From assembly GCF_000621565.1 (NCBI RefSeq), contig NZ_JHXZ01000016.1:57782-121781 (forward strand): a stretch of DNA of 64,000 nt, given 5' to 3'. The stretch is from Butyrivibrio sp. LB2008. Its GTDB lineage: Bacteria; Bacillota; Clostridia; Lachnospirales; Lachnospiraceae. Under the pieces are notes generated by a model. It saw only the letters and a program-made list of their open reading frames with translations, had not been told where the DNA came from and made no database searches. The position numbers were made by a program, and so were the translations under genes. Positions 27,594 to 34,364 of this stretch are shown here, piece after piece. Numbering within the stretch: the first letter of the stretch is position 1; each line of letters starts with the position of its first letter.

Positions 27594-27874
27594 CTCTTCC
27601 TTACCGCAGCTATTTCAGAATTGATTTCTTCCAAACTCATGTCAGAAATTCCGTTCTCTTCTGCAATTTGACTTGCTCGTTTTAATGCTTTAATACCGGC
27701 ATTTTCTTCTCTACCATCCATCTTCATAGAAAAAGGAATCCCCTGTTCCTTAATCAATCTCATCATACATATCTTAAAATAAGTCTGCAACGTTATACCT
27801 ATGTTATCGCATATCTGAGTAGCCTCAATTTTATCTGCATCATCTGCTCTGAATTGAATCAATGTACTTGCCAT
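27590..27874 (-). CDS. RelB/DinJ-family antitoxin
   Basis: A 94-aa ribbon-helix-helix protein: STLIQFRADDADKIEATQIC and GITLQTYFKICMMRLI then GIPFSMKM are the DinJ pattern. It usually pairs with a RelE/YafQ toxin; here the partner is a PIN protein. The start has AAGGAGG nine bases upstream. Confidence 0.87.
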   Translation of the reverse strand: MASTLIQFRADDADKIEATQICDNIGITLQTYFKICMMRLIKEQGIPFSMKMDGREENAGIKALKRASQIAEENGISDMSLEEINSEIAAVRKR

Positions 27875-28084
27875 ATATATCACCCTCCTTCTATTCTTAT
27901 TATATATTGTATGATTACGTTTGTAAACACATGATTACATATATCATAGATTATACATATACCCCTCCCGCCTTACCAGCCTCAAAAATCACCACCTATA
28001 TACTGATCAATTCGATATAACTGTGGTACAATTAAATCCACAAGCCTTACCAAGAATGATATTGGCATTGAGGAGGTAGAAACT

Positions 28085-28342
28085 TTGATATTCGAACTAA
28101 ATTACGCCGATCAAGAAAAATATATTCTTGAAGGCCAGCGTCGTTACAGAGAGCAGATGAATTCTCAGTATACCGCAGGTTATACTGATGCTGAAGAAAA
28201 ATGCAAAGCTGAGATTGCTAAAAAAGATGCTGAGATTGCTGAAAAAGAAAGACTTATCGCTAAAATAGACGCCGAGATTGCCGAAAAAGAAAGGCTTATT
28301 GCTGAAAAAGAAGCTGAGATTGCCGGAACACAGAAAGGATGA
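28085..28342 (+). CDS. Stand-alone Rpn small-form-like ORF (type A tail)
   Basis: An 85-codon ORF starting at TTG with GAGGAGGT eight bases upstream, at the same place as the internal ATG of the full copies at 31.95 and 49.52 kb. It encodes IFELNYADQEKYILEGQRRY followed by a Lys/Glu coiled coil with repeats EIAEKERLIA. TTG instead of ATG would lower expression. If the small form is an antitoxin, this relic could still supply it in trans. Real translation is unproven. Confidence 0.5.
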   Translation: MIFELNYADQEKYILEGQRRYREQMNSQYTAGYTDAEEKCKAEIAKKDAEIAEKERLIAKIDAEIAEKERLIAEKEAEIAGTQKG

Positions 28343-28347
28343 TGACT

Positions 28348-28557
28348 ATGTTTTTTTCTGAAGAACTGAAGATTCTGGATGATAATACAGTTAAATATAT
28401 GATAGATCAACTTGAAGAAGAGGTTAAAGAGCAGAAAGCTAAGCTTTCTGAAAAGGATGGCCTGCTTTCTGAAAAGGATGCCACTATTGCTAACAAGGAC
28501 TCAGAAATCGCTCAACTACGAGCCGAGCTTGAGAAATACAAAAACATGAATAAGTAA
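28348..28557 (+). CDS. Stand-alone Rpn small-form-like ORF (type B tail)
   Basis: A 69-codon ORF, FFSEELKILDDNTVKYM then a SEKDGLLSEKDATIA coiled coil, preceded by AAAGG nine bases upstream. It overlaps the end of the first tail ORF (two earlier in-frame ATG codons lie within the overlap). It matches the last 69-76 residues of the rpn copy next door, with one 14-residue repeat fewer. Confidence 0.5.
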   Translation: MFFSEELKILDDNTVKYMIDQLEEEVKEQKAKLSEKDGLLSEKDATIANKDSEIAQLRAELEKYKNMNK

Positions 28558-28566
28558 GTTACATCA

Positions 28567-28602
28567 GGGCTGAATTGATTTTTCAATTCAGCCCTTTATT
28601 TT
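28567..28602 (+). terminator. Rho-independent terminator (rpn relic)
   Basis: Perfect arms GGGCTGAATTGA / TCAATTCAGCCC followed by TTTATTTT. The same terminator follows the copies at 29.97 and 32.98 kb. Confidence 0.9.
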
Positions 28603-28630
28603 ATCATTTTTACTCCCGTCTATTCGTACA

Positions 28631-28735
28631 TCACCCAATCACATCCCTTATATCCGTCATCCTCCCAAAAAACGGAATATGCTGAGCGAACAACTTCTGA
28701 AGATACATCTGATTAGTGCCCTTCTCCACATCATA
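28631..28735 (-). pseudogene. Deletion remnant of the HAD-family gene
   Basis: The first 55 bases match the last codons of the intact gene at 30.04 kb, then about 45 bases match its middle (around 30.48 kb) and the last few match its start region (31.78 kb). Two large internal deletions thus reduced a 1.7-kb gene to about 100 bases. This shows the HAD gene was once duplicated together with the rpn gene. Confidence 0.75.
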
Positions 28736-28768
28736 TTCAGCACCACCCTTGTTTTTCTGTCCTACAGA

Positions 28769-28880
28769 AAATCTTAAGAAATTTCGACGGTATTTCTTAA
28801 GATTTATCTGCTATCATGGAAAAAGTCGGCAGTCTTTCAATGACAATTCCAAGTCGACACCATGGCGATTCGCCAAATCT
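28769..28880 (+). promoter_or_regulatory. Conserved rpn upstream element, copy 1
   Basis: Perfect 14-base arms AAATCTTAAGAAAT / ATTTCTTAAGATTT with loop TTCGACGGT, followed by TGCTATCAT (extended -10-like) and then GTCGAC and GGCGATTCGCC palindromes. Near-identical DNA lies upstream of the rpn copy at 31.95 kb, and the arms and loop recur at 49.39 kb. Promoter plus operator is the likely role. Confidence 0.6.
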
Positions 28881-28907
28881 ATAAAAATTCTATAAGTGAG
28901 GTATCAA

Positions 28908-29963
28908 ATGAAAAGTAACCAAACAAATCTTTCAAAATTTTTTCCAATGATCAAGACCAAAGAGCAGATACTTGAAGAAATCAATGCAAATGATACGCTT
29001 CGTGCAATCTTCAACAATTGGCCGGAAAAACATCAAAATGAGTTTCTGTCAATCTGCACAGGTTCCAAAGGCGTAAAAATGCTTTATGATTGCTACTTCA
29101 AAGAGATTCTCAATCCCGAGTATGCTCCTGAGCGTCTGTCCTCGCTTCTAAGCACAATACTTGGAAGAAAAGTCACAGTAAAATATCAGCTGACTAACGA
29201 CAACACCCGCATCGGAGATGAATCATCCCTTGTTATAACAGACATCGTAGTAGAACTCGAAGACGGAACTCTCGCAAACATCGAAGTGCAAAAACTCGGC
29301 TATGCCTTCACAGGAGAAAGAGCTTCATGCTACTCCGCAGATCTTCTGCTGCGTCAATACAAGCGCATCAGGGATCTACGTAAAAAAGAATTCTCATATA
29401 AGGATATCGCTCCTGTATACACCATCGTATTTCTCGAAAACTCTCCTTCTGCATTCAAAGAATACAAAGATGTTTTTGTTCACAAATTTTCTACCGTATC
29501 GGATACAGGCCTAAAGATGAATATGCTCCAAAACTTTATATTTATTCCCGTTGATATTTTCCTTGAAAATCTACATAATAATGGTATTAGAAGTGATATG
29601 GATGCGTGGCTGACTTTCCTTGGCTGTGACGAACCTAAATATATCTCAAAGCTGTTAGAAACACATCCCGATTTCAAGTCTATGTACCATGACCTTTATG
29701 GCATATGCCGGAACACAGAAAGGATGATGACTATGTTTTTTTCTGAAGAATTGAAGATTCTGGATGATAATACAGTTAAATATATGATAGATCAACTTGA
29801 AGAAGAGGTTAAAGAGCAGAAAGCTAAGCTTTCTGAAAAGGATGCCACTATTGCCGAAAAAGATGGCCTGCTTTCTGAAAAGGATGTCACTATTGCTAAC
29901 AAGGACTCAGAAATCGCTCAACTACGAGCCGAGCTTGAGAAATACAAAAACATGAATAAGTGA
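28908..29963 (+). CDS. Rpn-family PD-(D/E)XK nuclease / 'transposase' (PF12784-type), type B
   Basis: A 351-aa protein. D112 in ITDIVVELEDG and E126-x-Q128 in ANIEVQK form the PD-(D/E)XK-type D...ExQ active site of Rpn/PF12784 proteins. Members of this family promote RecA-independent recombination or restrict phage in E. coli. The C-terminal 70 residues are a coiled coil with 14-residue repeats (SEKDATIAEKDGLL). An internal ribosome site and ATG precede that tail. The main start is the ATG behind GTGAGGT. It is the only full copy with this N-terminal domain, while its tail is almost the same as that of the 31.95 kb copy. Confidence 0.85.
   Translation: MKSNQTNLSKFFPMIKTKEQILEEINANDTLRAIFNNWPEKHQNEFLSICTGSKGVKMLYDCYFKEILNPEYAPERLSSLLSTILGRKVTVKYQLTNDNTRIGDESSLVITDIVVELEDGTLANIEVQKLGYAFTGERASCYSADLLLRQYKRIRDLRKKEFSYKDIAPVYTIVFLENSPSAFKEYKDVFVHKFSTVSDTGLKMNMLQNFIFIPVDIFLENLHNNGIRSDMDAWLTFLGCDEPKYISKLLETHPDFKSMYHDLYGICRNTERMMTMFFSEELKILDDNTVKYMIDQLEEEVKEQKAKLSEKDATIAEKDGLLSEKDVTIANKDSEIAQLRAELEKYKNMNK
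29718..29735 (+). promoter_or_regulatory. Internal ribosome site and start for a small Rpn form
   Basis: GAAAGG nine bases before an in-frame ATG would give a 76-residue C-terminal protein. The same site is kept in the relic at 28.33 kb, where the upstream frame is lost. Confidence 0.5.
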
Positions 29964-29972
29964 GTTACATCA

Positions 29973-30008
29973 GGGCTGAATTGATTTTTCAATTCAGCCC
30001 CTTATTTT
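29973..30008 (+). terminator. Rho-independent terminator (rpn type B)
   Basis: Perfect arms GGGCTGAATTGA / TCAATTCAGCCC, then a T-rich run; the identical sequence follows the relic at 28.57 kb. Confidence 0.9.
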
Positions 30009-30036
30009 ATCATTTTTACTCCCGTCTATTCGTACA

Positions 30037-31779
30037 TCACCCAATCACATCCCTTATATCCGTCATCCTCCCAAAAAACGGATCTTCCACCTTGAGCTTC
30101 AAAAAATCTTCATCCTCAATATGAACTTTATTTACAAGAGCCAGAATTTTCTCATCAAGCGTCTTATTTTCTATTCTTGCAGCCTCAGGCACAAGTTCAA
30201 TATACTTCTCAAAATACTCAATTATTCCCTTCTGTGCTTTCTCAAAGACCTCTATATCTGTCTTGCTTCTGGTCTCCTTAGCAAAAACAGGTTCACCGCT
30301 TTCATCAAATTCCTCAAGCTGCGGGGACGGCGCCGTAAGAATAGTTTCCAAAATATAATAATTGTCGAATATTGCACTGCTATTTTTCTCTTCATCAGAA
30401 TAAAAAGGTTCTATATCCAAACCTTTATCCGCCATAAATTCAGGCTCCAGCTGCAAAAAGTAAAAACCCTTGATGTGCTGAGCGAACAACTTCTGAAGAT
30501 ACATCTGAGTAGTGCCCTTTGCAACAAAATCAAACATTCCGATCGCACCCTCGTCTATATCCAGCTTTTCAATATATTTTTTGTAATTCTCGCGCTGCAT
30601 CCCGGATTTCCTGAGTATCTCTTCATCGCGCTCAGAACGCGAAAAATTCGCAGCATCTATACCAAATCGTCTCTTTAACGCTTCATCCGCGGATCCGGAA
30701 TACTTCATGCTGTCCACATATTCTATATCTTCCGGATTTTCCATCCCTGCGCGGATTGCAGCAGTTCTGGACGAAAGAAAATAAAAAGACTTAGTACTCG
30801 TCGCAACCTTCTCGTAAAGCTTTATCGGCAGATATCCGTCTCTGGCACAGAACAAAAGCTGCTTATAGCCCTGTTCCTCAGCGCTTCGCTTCATCCACAA
30901 AACAAAATCAGTGATCATCGGCGCACAGAAGGAATATCCTATCCCGAACGAATCCTTTACAGATACTTTTTGCGAAGCTTCTTCAAACCAAAACGGACTG
31001 TTAAAAACCGATGCGATCAGCATTCCGACTTTAACTCTGTCAGAATAGCTCTTTATCTCATTATCCAAACCAAAGCCGCCCAAATGATCATACAGATCGG
31101 CACCATTATATATACGCTGAGTATCTATACCATATTCCGAAGCCTTTTCAATATCCGTCGTTTCATCATCACCGATATGCAAGATTTTCTTCCCCGGATA
31201 TCTTTCTTTGAGAAAAGAATACAGCCCCTGCGTCTTCGACACTCCATACTCGCAGGAAGCAAAAACCTCACTCACATCACCAAGTCCAAATCGGCCAATA
31301 ATACTCTCTATCTGCTCTCTTGAATAGTAAGTATCCGAGGTAATGCAAACTGTCTTCCCTGCAGAAATCGCACTTCTGCAAATCCCGCATACATCTTTTC
31401 TCTCAATGATAGTTTTTTGATCCAACATCCATTCAAAATCCGCCAATTCTCCCGCGGATACAGAATGTACGCCTGCTGCCTCAAGAAGAAATGCGTATAT
31501 CTCTTCCAATCTAGGTGCATGATTTTTTGACAGCTCCTTCTCAGCATACAGACGTAGCCTTGCGAAATCAGGAATGATAATGCCCTTTTCCTTAAGCTTC
31601 AGATCTATCAATTCAAAAAGATCCGTGTAGCACATCTCGATTCTTGCAATCAGAGTTTCAAAAAAGTCAAAGCTGATCACGTCTGATTTCTCTATCTTTT
31701 CCAGAAGGCACTGCACGGTATATCCTTCGAGATTGAAAAAAACATGTAACACCTCATTTTCTGTTAGCAAATTCTTCAT
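30037..31779 (-). CDS. HAD-superfamily protein (COG5610-like), glycan-cluster type
   Basis: A 580-aa protein. The N-terminal HAD domain has ISFDFFETLIAR (nucleophile Asp, with Phe at the +2 position as in the DVFDTL subgroup), CITSDTYYSREQ (motif II) and LHIGDDETTDIEKA (motif IV). The C-terminal 320 residues contain CAPMITDFVLWMKR and LLFCARDGYLPIKLYE, which I associate with COG5610 proteins in polysaccharide loci. Function of the second domain is unknown. It reads toward region 1 and is separated from the glycan operon at 33 kb by the rpn copy, which seems to have been inserted there. The ATG was chosen over a GTG 12 bases earlier. Confidence 0.78.
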   Translation of the reverse strand: MKNLLTENEVLHVFFNLEGYTVQCLLEKIEKSDVISFDFFETLIARIEMCYTDLFELIDLKLKEKGIIIPDFARLRLYAEKELSKNHAPRLEEIYAFLLEAAGVHSVSAGELADFEWMLDQKTIIERKDVCGICRSAISAGKTVCITSDTYYSREQIESIIGRFGLGDVSEVFASCEYGVSKTQGLYSFLKERYPGKKILHIGDDETTDIEKASEYGIDTQRIYNGADLYDHLGGFGLDNEIKSYSDRVKVGMLIASVFNSPFWFEEASQKVSVKDSFGIGYSFCAPMITDFVLWMKRSAEEQGYKQLLFCARDGYLPIKLYEKVATSTKSFYFLSSRTAAIRAGMENPEDIEYVDSMKYSGSADEALKRRFGIDAANFSRSERDEEILRKSGMQRENYKKYIEKLDIDEGAIGMFDFVAKGTTQMYLQKLFAQHIKGFYFLQLEPEFMADKGLDIEPFYSDEEKNSSAIFDNYYILETILTAPSPQLEEFDESGEPVFAKETRSKTDIEVFEKAQKGIIEYFEKYIELVPEAARIENKTLDEKILALVNKVHIEDEDFLKLKVEDPFFGRMTDIRDVIG

Positions 31780-31813
31780 ATTCAGCCCCACCCTTGTTTT
31801 TCTGTCCTACAGA

Positions 31814-31920
31814 AAATCTTAAGAAATTTCGACGGTATTTCTTAAGATTTATCTGCTATCATAGAACGAGTCGACGGTCTTTCAATGACAATTCCAAGTC
31901 GACATCATGGCGATTCGCCA
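31814..31920 (+). promoter_or_regulatory. Conserved rpn upstream element, copy 2
   Basis: Same perfect 14-base arms and TTCGACGGT loop as at 28.77 kb, followed by TGCTATCAT and the GTCGAC and GGCGATTCGCC palindromes. It starts 35 bases from the divergent HAD gene start, so it could act on both genes. Confidence 0.6.
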
Positions 31921-31952
31921 AATCTTTTTATTTCTAGAAAGGAATCATCTAA

Positions 31953-32969
31953 ATGTCTAAATCAAAAGACAAATCTAACTCAGTTACCTACGAAACCGCA
32001 ACAGGAGAAATCGAATTTACTCTCAGGAGTGACATGATGTTTCACTACGTCATGCAAAATTCAAAAACCGCCTTGACCGGCCTGGTATGTGCCCTAAAGG
32101 GATTATCACCTGATGATGTACAAGACATCATCGTCGAAAATCCAATCGACCTCAACAGTGCAGGCAAAGAAACAATCATGGATATAAAGCTCACTCTCAA
32201 CAGCAGCGAAATCCTCAACATTGAGCTGCAGGTATATCCCGATAAATATTGGATCTCACGTTCAATACTTTATCTATGCAGGGCGTACGACAACATCGGA
32301 AGCGGTGATAATTATTCCCTCATCAAACCTACAACTCTATTCTGCATAACAGATCTGGGACTCATTCCGAAAGCGCCAAAAGAATTCTATGCCAAATACC
32401 GACTTACCAATCTTAAAAATCACCACCTGTATACTGATAAATTCGGTATAAATGTGCTACAATTGAACCACACAGATCTTGCAACCGAAGAAGATATCAG
32501 CAACAATCTTGTGTATTGGGCAAATCTTTTTAAAGCAACCACTTGGGAAGAATTCAAAAAACTTGCCAAGAATCATCCTGACATCGAGGAGGTAGGTAAC
32601 ATGATCTTCGAACTTAATTATGACAATCAGGCAAAAGAGATTCTTGAAGGCCAGCGTCGTTACAGAGAGCAGATGAACTCTCAGTATACCGCAGGTTATA
32701 CTGATGCTGAAGAAAAGTATGAAACCGTGATTGCCGAAAAGGATAACATGCTTTCCGAAAAAGATGCCACCATTGCCCAAAAGGATGACATGCTTTCTGA
32801 AAAGGATGCCACTATTGCTGAAAAAGATGGCCTGCTTTCTAAAAAGGATGCCACTATTGCCGAAAAAGATGGCCTGCTTTCTGAAAAGGATGCAACTATT
32901 GCTAACAAGGACTCAGAAATCACCAAACTACGAGCCGAGCTTGAGAAATACAAAAACATGAATATGTGA
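31953..32969 (+). CDS. Rpn-family PD-(D/E)XK nuclease / 'transposase' (PF12784-type), type A
   Basis: A 338-aa protein. D77 in IMDIKLTLN and E91-x-Q93 in ILNIELQVY make the D...ExQ active site; ETATGEIEFTLRSDMMFHYV is the typical N-terminus. The last 120 residues start with IFELNYDNQAKEILEGQRRY and then a long coiled coil of 14-residue repeats (SEKDATIAEKDGLL and variants, about five units). AAAGGA precedes the ATG. A very strong internal ribosome site with an in-frame ATG lies before the tail. Related copies are at 49.52 kb (full) and 28.0 kb (relic). Confidence 0.87.
   Translation: MSKSKDKSNSVTYETATGEIEFTLRSDMMFHYVMQNSKTALTGLVCALKGLSPDDVQDIIVENPIDLNSAGKETIMDIKLTLNSSEILNIELQVYPDKYWISRSILYLCRAYDNIGSGDNYSLIKPTTLFCITDLGLIPKAPKEFYAKYRLTNLKNHHLYTDKFGINVLQLNHTDLATEEDISNNLVYWANLFKATTWEEFKKLAKNHPDIEEVGNMIFELNYDNQAKEILEGQRRYREQMNSQYTAGYTDAEEKYETVIAEKDNMLSEKDATIAQKDDMLSEKDATIAEKDGLLSKKDATIAEKDGLLSEKDATIANKDSEITKLRAELEKYKNMNM
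32586..32603 (+). promoter_or_regulatory. Internal ribosome site and start for a small Rpn form
   Basis: GAGGAGGT eight bases before an in-frame ATG (codon 217) would give a 122-residue C-terminal protein. It is stronger than the ribosome site of the full-length gene and is kept in the copies at 28.07 and 50.15 kb. Confidence 0.65.
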
Positions 32970-32976
32970 ATCATAA

Positions 32977-33004
32977 GGGCTGAATTGATTCTTTCAATTC
33001 AGCC
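32977..33004. terminator. Bidirectional terminator between rpn type A and the TagD fusion
   Basis: Arms GGGCTGAATTGA / TCAATTCAGCC with a T-rich 3' side; sits between convergent genes. Confidence 0.7.
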
Positions 33005-33018
33005 TCTTATCATTCCAA

Positions 33019-34359
33019 TTATTTTCCCCTTTGATCTTTAAGAAACCTCTCCATAATTTCCGCTATAGCTATCGATTCCTCTCTTGTAAGTTTAAAATCA
33101 TTATTGCCGTATCCATTTACTATGGAGACAAAATCGCTAATCTCGTATCTGAGTCCATCGCCCTTAAACTGAGTAAAAACTTTTTCATTCTGCGATGTAT
33201 CCTCATAACAGATCTCAAATTCAGAAGTTTTCCACCAAGGCGCTGTAACCTTTATATAACCGGTTGTTCCCGAAATCACCAACTGCCCTTCCGACTTAAC
33301 CTTTAGTCCCGTCTTGGAAGTAGCCTGTGCATCTTCATATTCAAAATATGCCTTTGTATAACCGTCTAATCCATTCTCAGTATTATTGTATTTAAAGCGA
33401 ATATTTTTGTAATCCGCTCCCAATAATTTTATGATAGGAAGAACCGTATAACTGGCAAGCTCTGTAAAACTCCCGCCGTACTCAGTATCCATAAGTTCTC
33501 TGGTATTGTCTCCGGTAAGCTTCGTAAAGCAAGCCTCCACGTCTCTTATCTCGCCTATGATTCCGCTCTTTGCCATACCGATCATCCTGATAAATCCAGG
33601 AGCATAAGCTGTCTTTATAGCCTCCATCAAGATGCATTTCTTTTCTTTTGCCAAAGCAAACAGTTCCTCTGCATCTTTCTTTTTAAGAGCCATAGGCTTT
33701 TCAGCCAACACATTCTTGCCTTTTTCAAGTGCTCTTTTGGCATATTCGTAATGAGTTTCATGAGGCGAAGCAATATATACAGCATTTACTTTTTCAAGTA
33801 ATTTATCATAGTCGTCCTCATACAGATCAAGTTCAAATTCTTCAGCAAACTTTTTCGCGCTATCTATGTGCGGATTATAAACACCCTCAACATGAACACC
33901 ACTCACATATCTGGCCTCTTTGACAAATCGTCCCGCTATTCTTCCGCTACCGACAACGCCAAACCGAATAAGTTGAAACTCTTCAGATCTTTTAAGCGTA
34001 CTGGAAACGCCCTTTGTCCTCTCAAGATAAACAACCTCGCAATAATCCTTGAGATAATCAAATTTTCCAATCCAGTCCGATCCGATAACAAAGGTATCCA
34101 CATGATATTTTTGAATATCTTCAATCTTCTGGCCCATGTGATCTTCTATTATAATCTTATCCGCAAACCCACTATCACGAACATGCTCAATCCTGTCCAT
34201 GACAGACTCAACAATATTCAGCTTTCCTCTGGAATTATCGTAGCCTTCCGTTGTTACACCAACAATCAGATAATCACCAAGAGCCTTGGCCCTTTTTAAA
34301 ATGTTATAGTGTCCCTCATGAAAAAGATCGAAGGTTCCATAGGTTATAACTGTCTTCAT
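33019..34359 (-). CDS. Fusion: TagD-like cytidylyltransferase + Gfo/Idh/MocA oxidoreductase
   Basis: Residues 1-130 are a TagD-type nucleotidyltransferase: YGTFDLFHEGHYNIL (GxFDxxHxGH) and ERTKGVSST near its end, the pattern of glycerol-3-phosphate cytidylyltransferase. Residues 140-446 are a Gfo/Idh/MocA dehydrogenase: FGVVGSGRIAGRFV binds NAD(P), NVLAEKPMALKKKDAEEL holds the EKP motif. A single protein could reduce or oxidise a sugar-phosphate and activate the product with CTP, as the unrelated bifunctional CDP-ribitol enzyme of Haemophilus does. The two TagF-type genes upstream in the operon would use a CDP-polyol. The substrate is unknown. The second ATG was chosen because GAGGT lies 10 bases before it. 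Confidence 0.87.
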   Translation of the reverse strand: MKTVITYGTFDLFHEGHYNILKRAKALGDYLIVGVTTEGYDNSRGKLNIVESVMDRIEHVRDSGFADKIIIEDHMGQKIEDIQKYHVDTFVIGSDWIGKFDYLKDYCEVVYLERTKGVSSTLKRSEEFQLIRFGVVGSGRIAGRFVKEARYVSGVHVEGVYNPHIDSAKKFAEEFELDLYEDDYDKLLEKVNAVYIASPHETHYEYAKRALEKGKNVLAEKPMALKKKDAEELFALAKEKKCILMEAIKTAYAPGFIRMIGMAKSGIIGEIRDVEACFTKLTGDNTRELMDTEYGGSFTELASYTVLPIIKLLGADYKNIRFKYNNTENGLDGYTKAYFEYEDAQATSKTGLKVKSEGQLVISGTTGYIKVTAPWWKTSEFEICYEDTSQNEKVFTQFKGDGLRYEISDFVSIVNGYGNNDFKLTREESIAIAEIMERFLKDQRGK

Positions 34360-34364
34360 CGTAT

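Larger units (their letters stand above)
27971..28557 (+). pseudogene. Relic of two rpn genes joined at TGCCG, keeping both C-terminal tail ORFs
   Basis: The first part aligns with bases 32.4-32.7 kb of the full rpn copy (same CACCACCT, TACTGAT and CTACAATT-type words), with more than 100 bases deleted before the internal ribosome site. From about 28325 it becomes nearly identical to the end of the other rpn type at 29.71 kb. The joint is at the shared TGCCG. The nuclease domains are gone, while the internal starts and coiled-coil tails are intact. Confidence 0.75.

Noticed and set aside
32724..32960. 42-base repeats as a possible CRISPR or VNTR array
   Set aside because: They are in-frame coding repeats of a coiled coil (14 residues each), without spacers; no CRISPR array was found elsewhere.
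28085..32969. Rpn genes as a classical insertion sequence
   Set aside because: The family is often labelled 'transposase', but I saw no terminal inverted repeats or target duplications; the shared flanks are regulatory elements and terminators.
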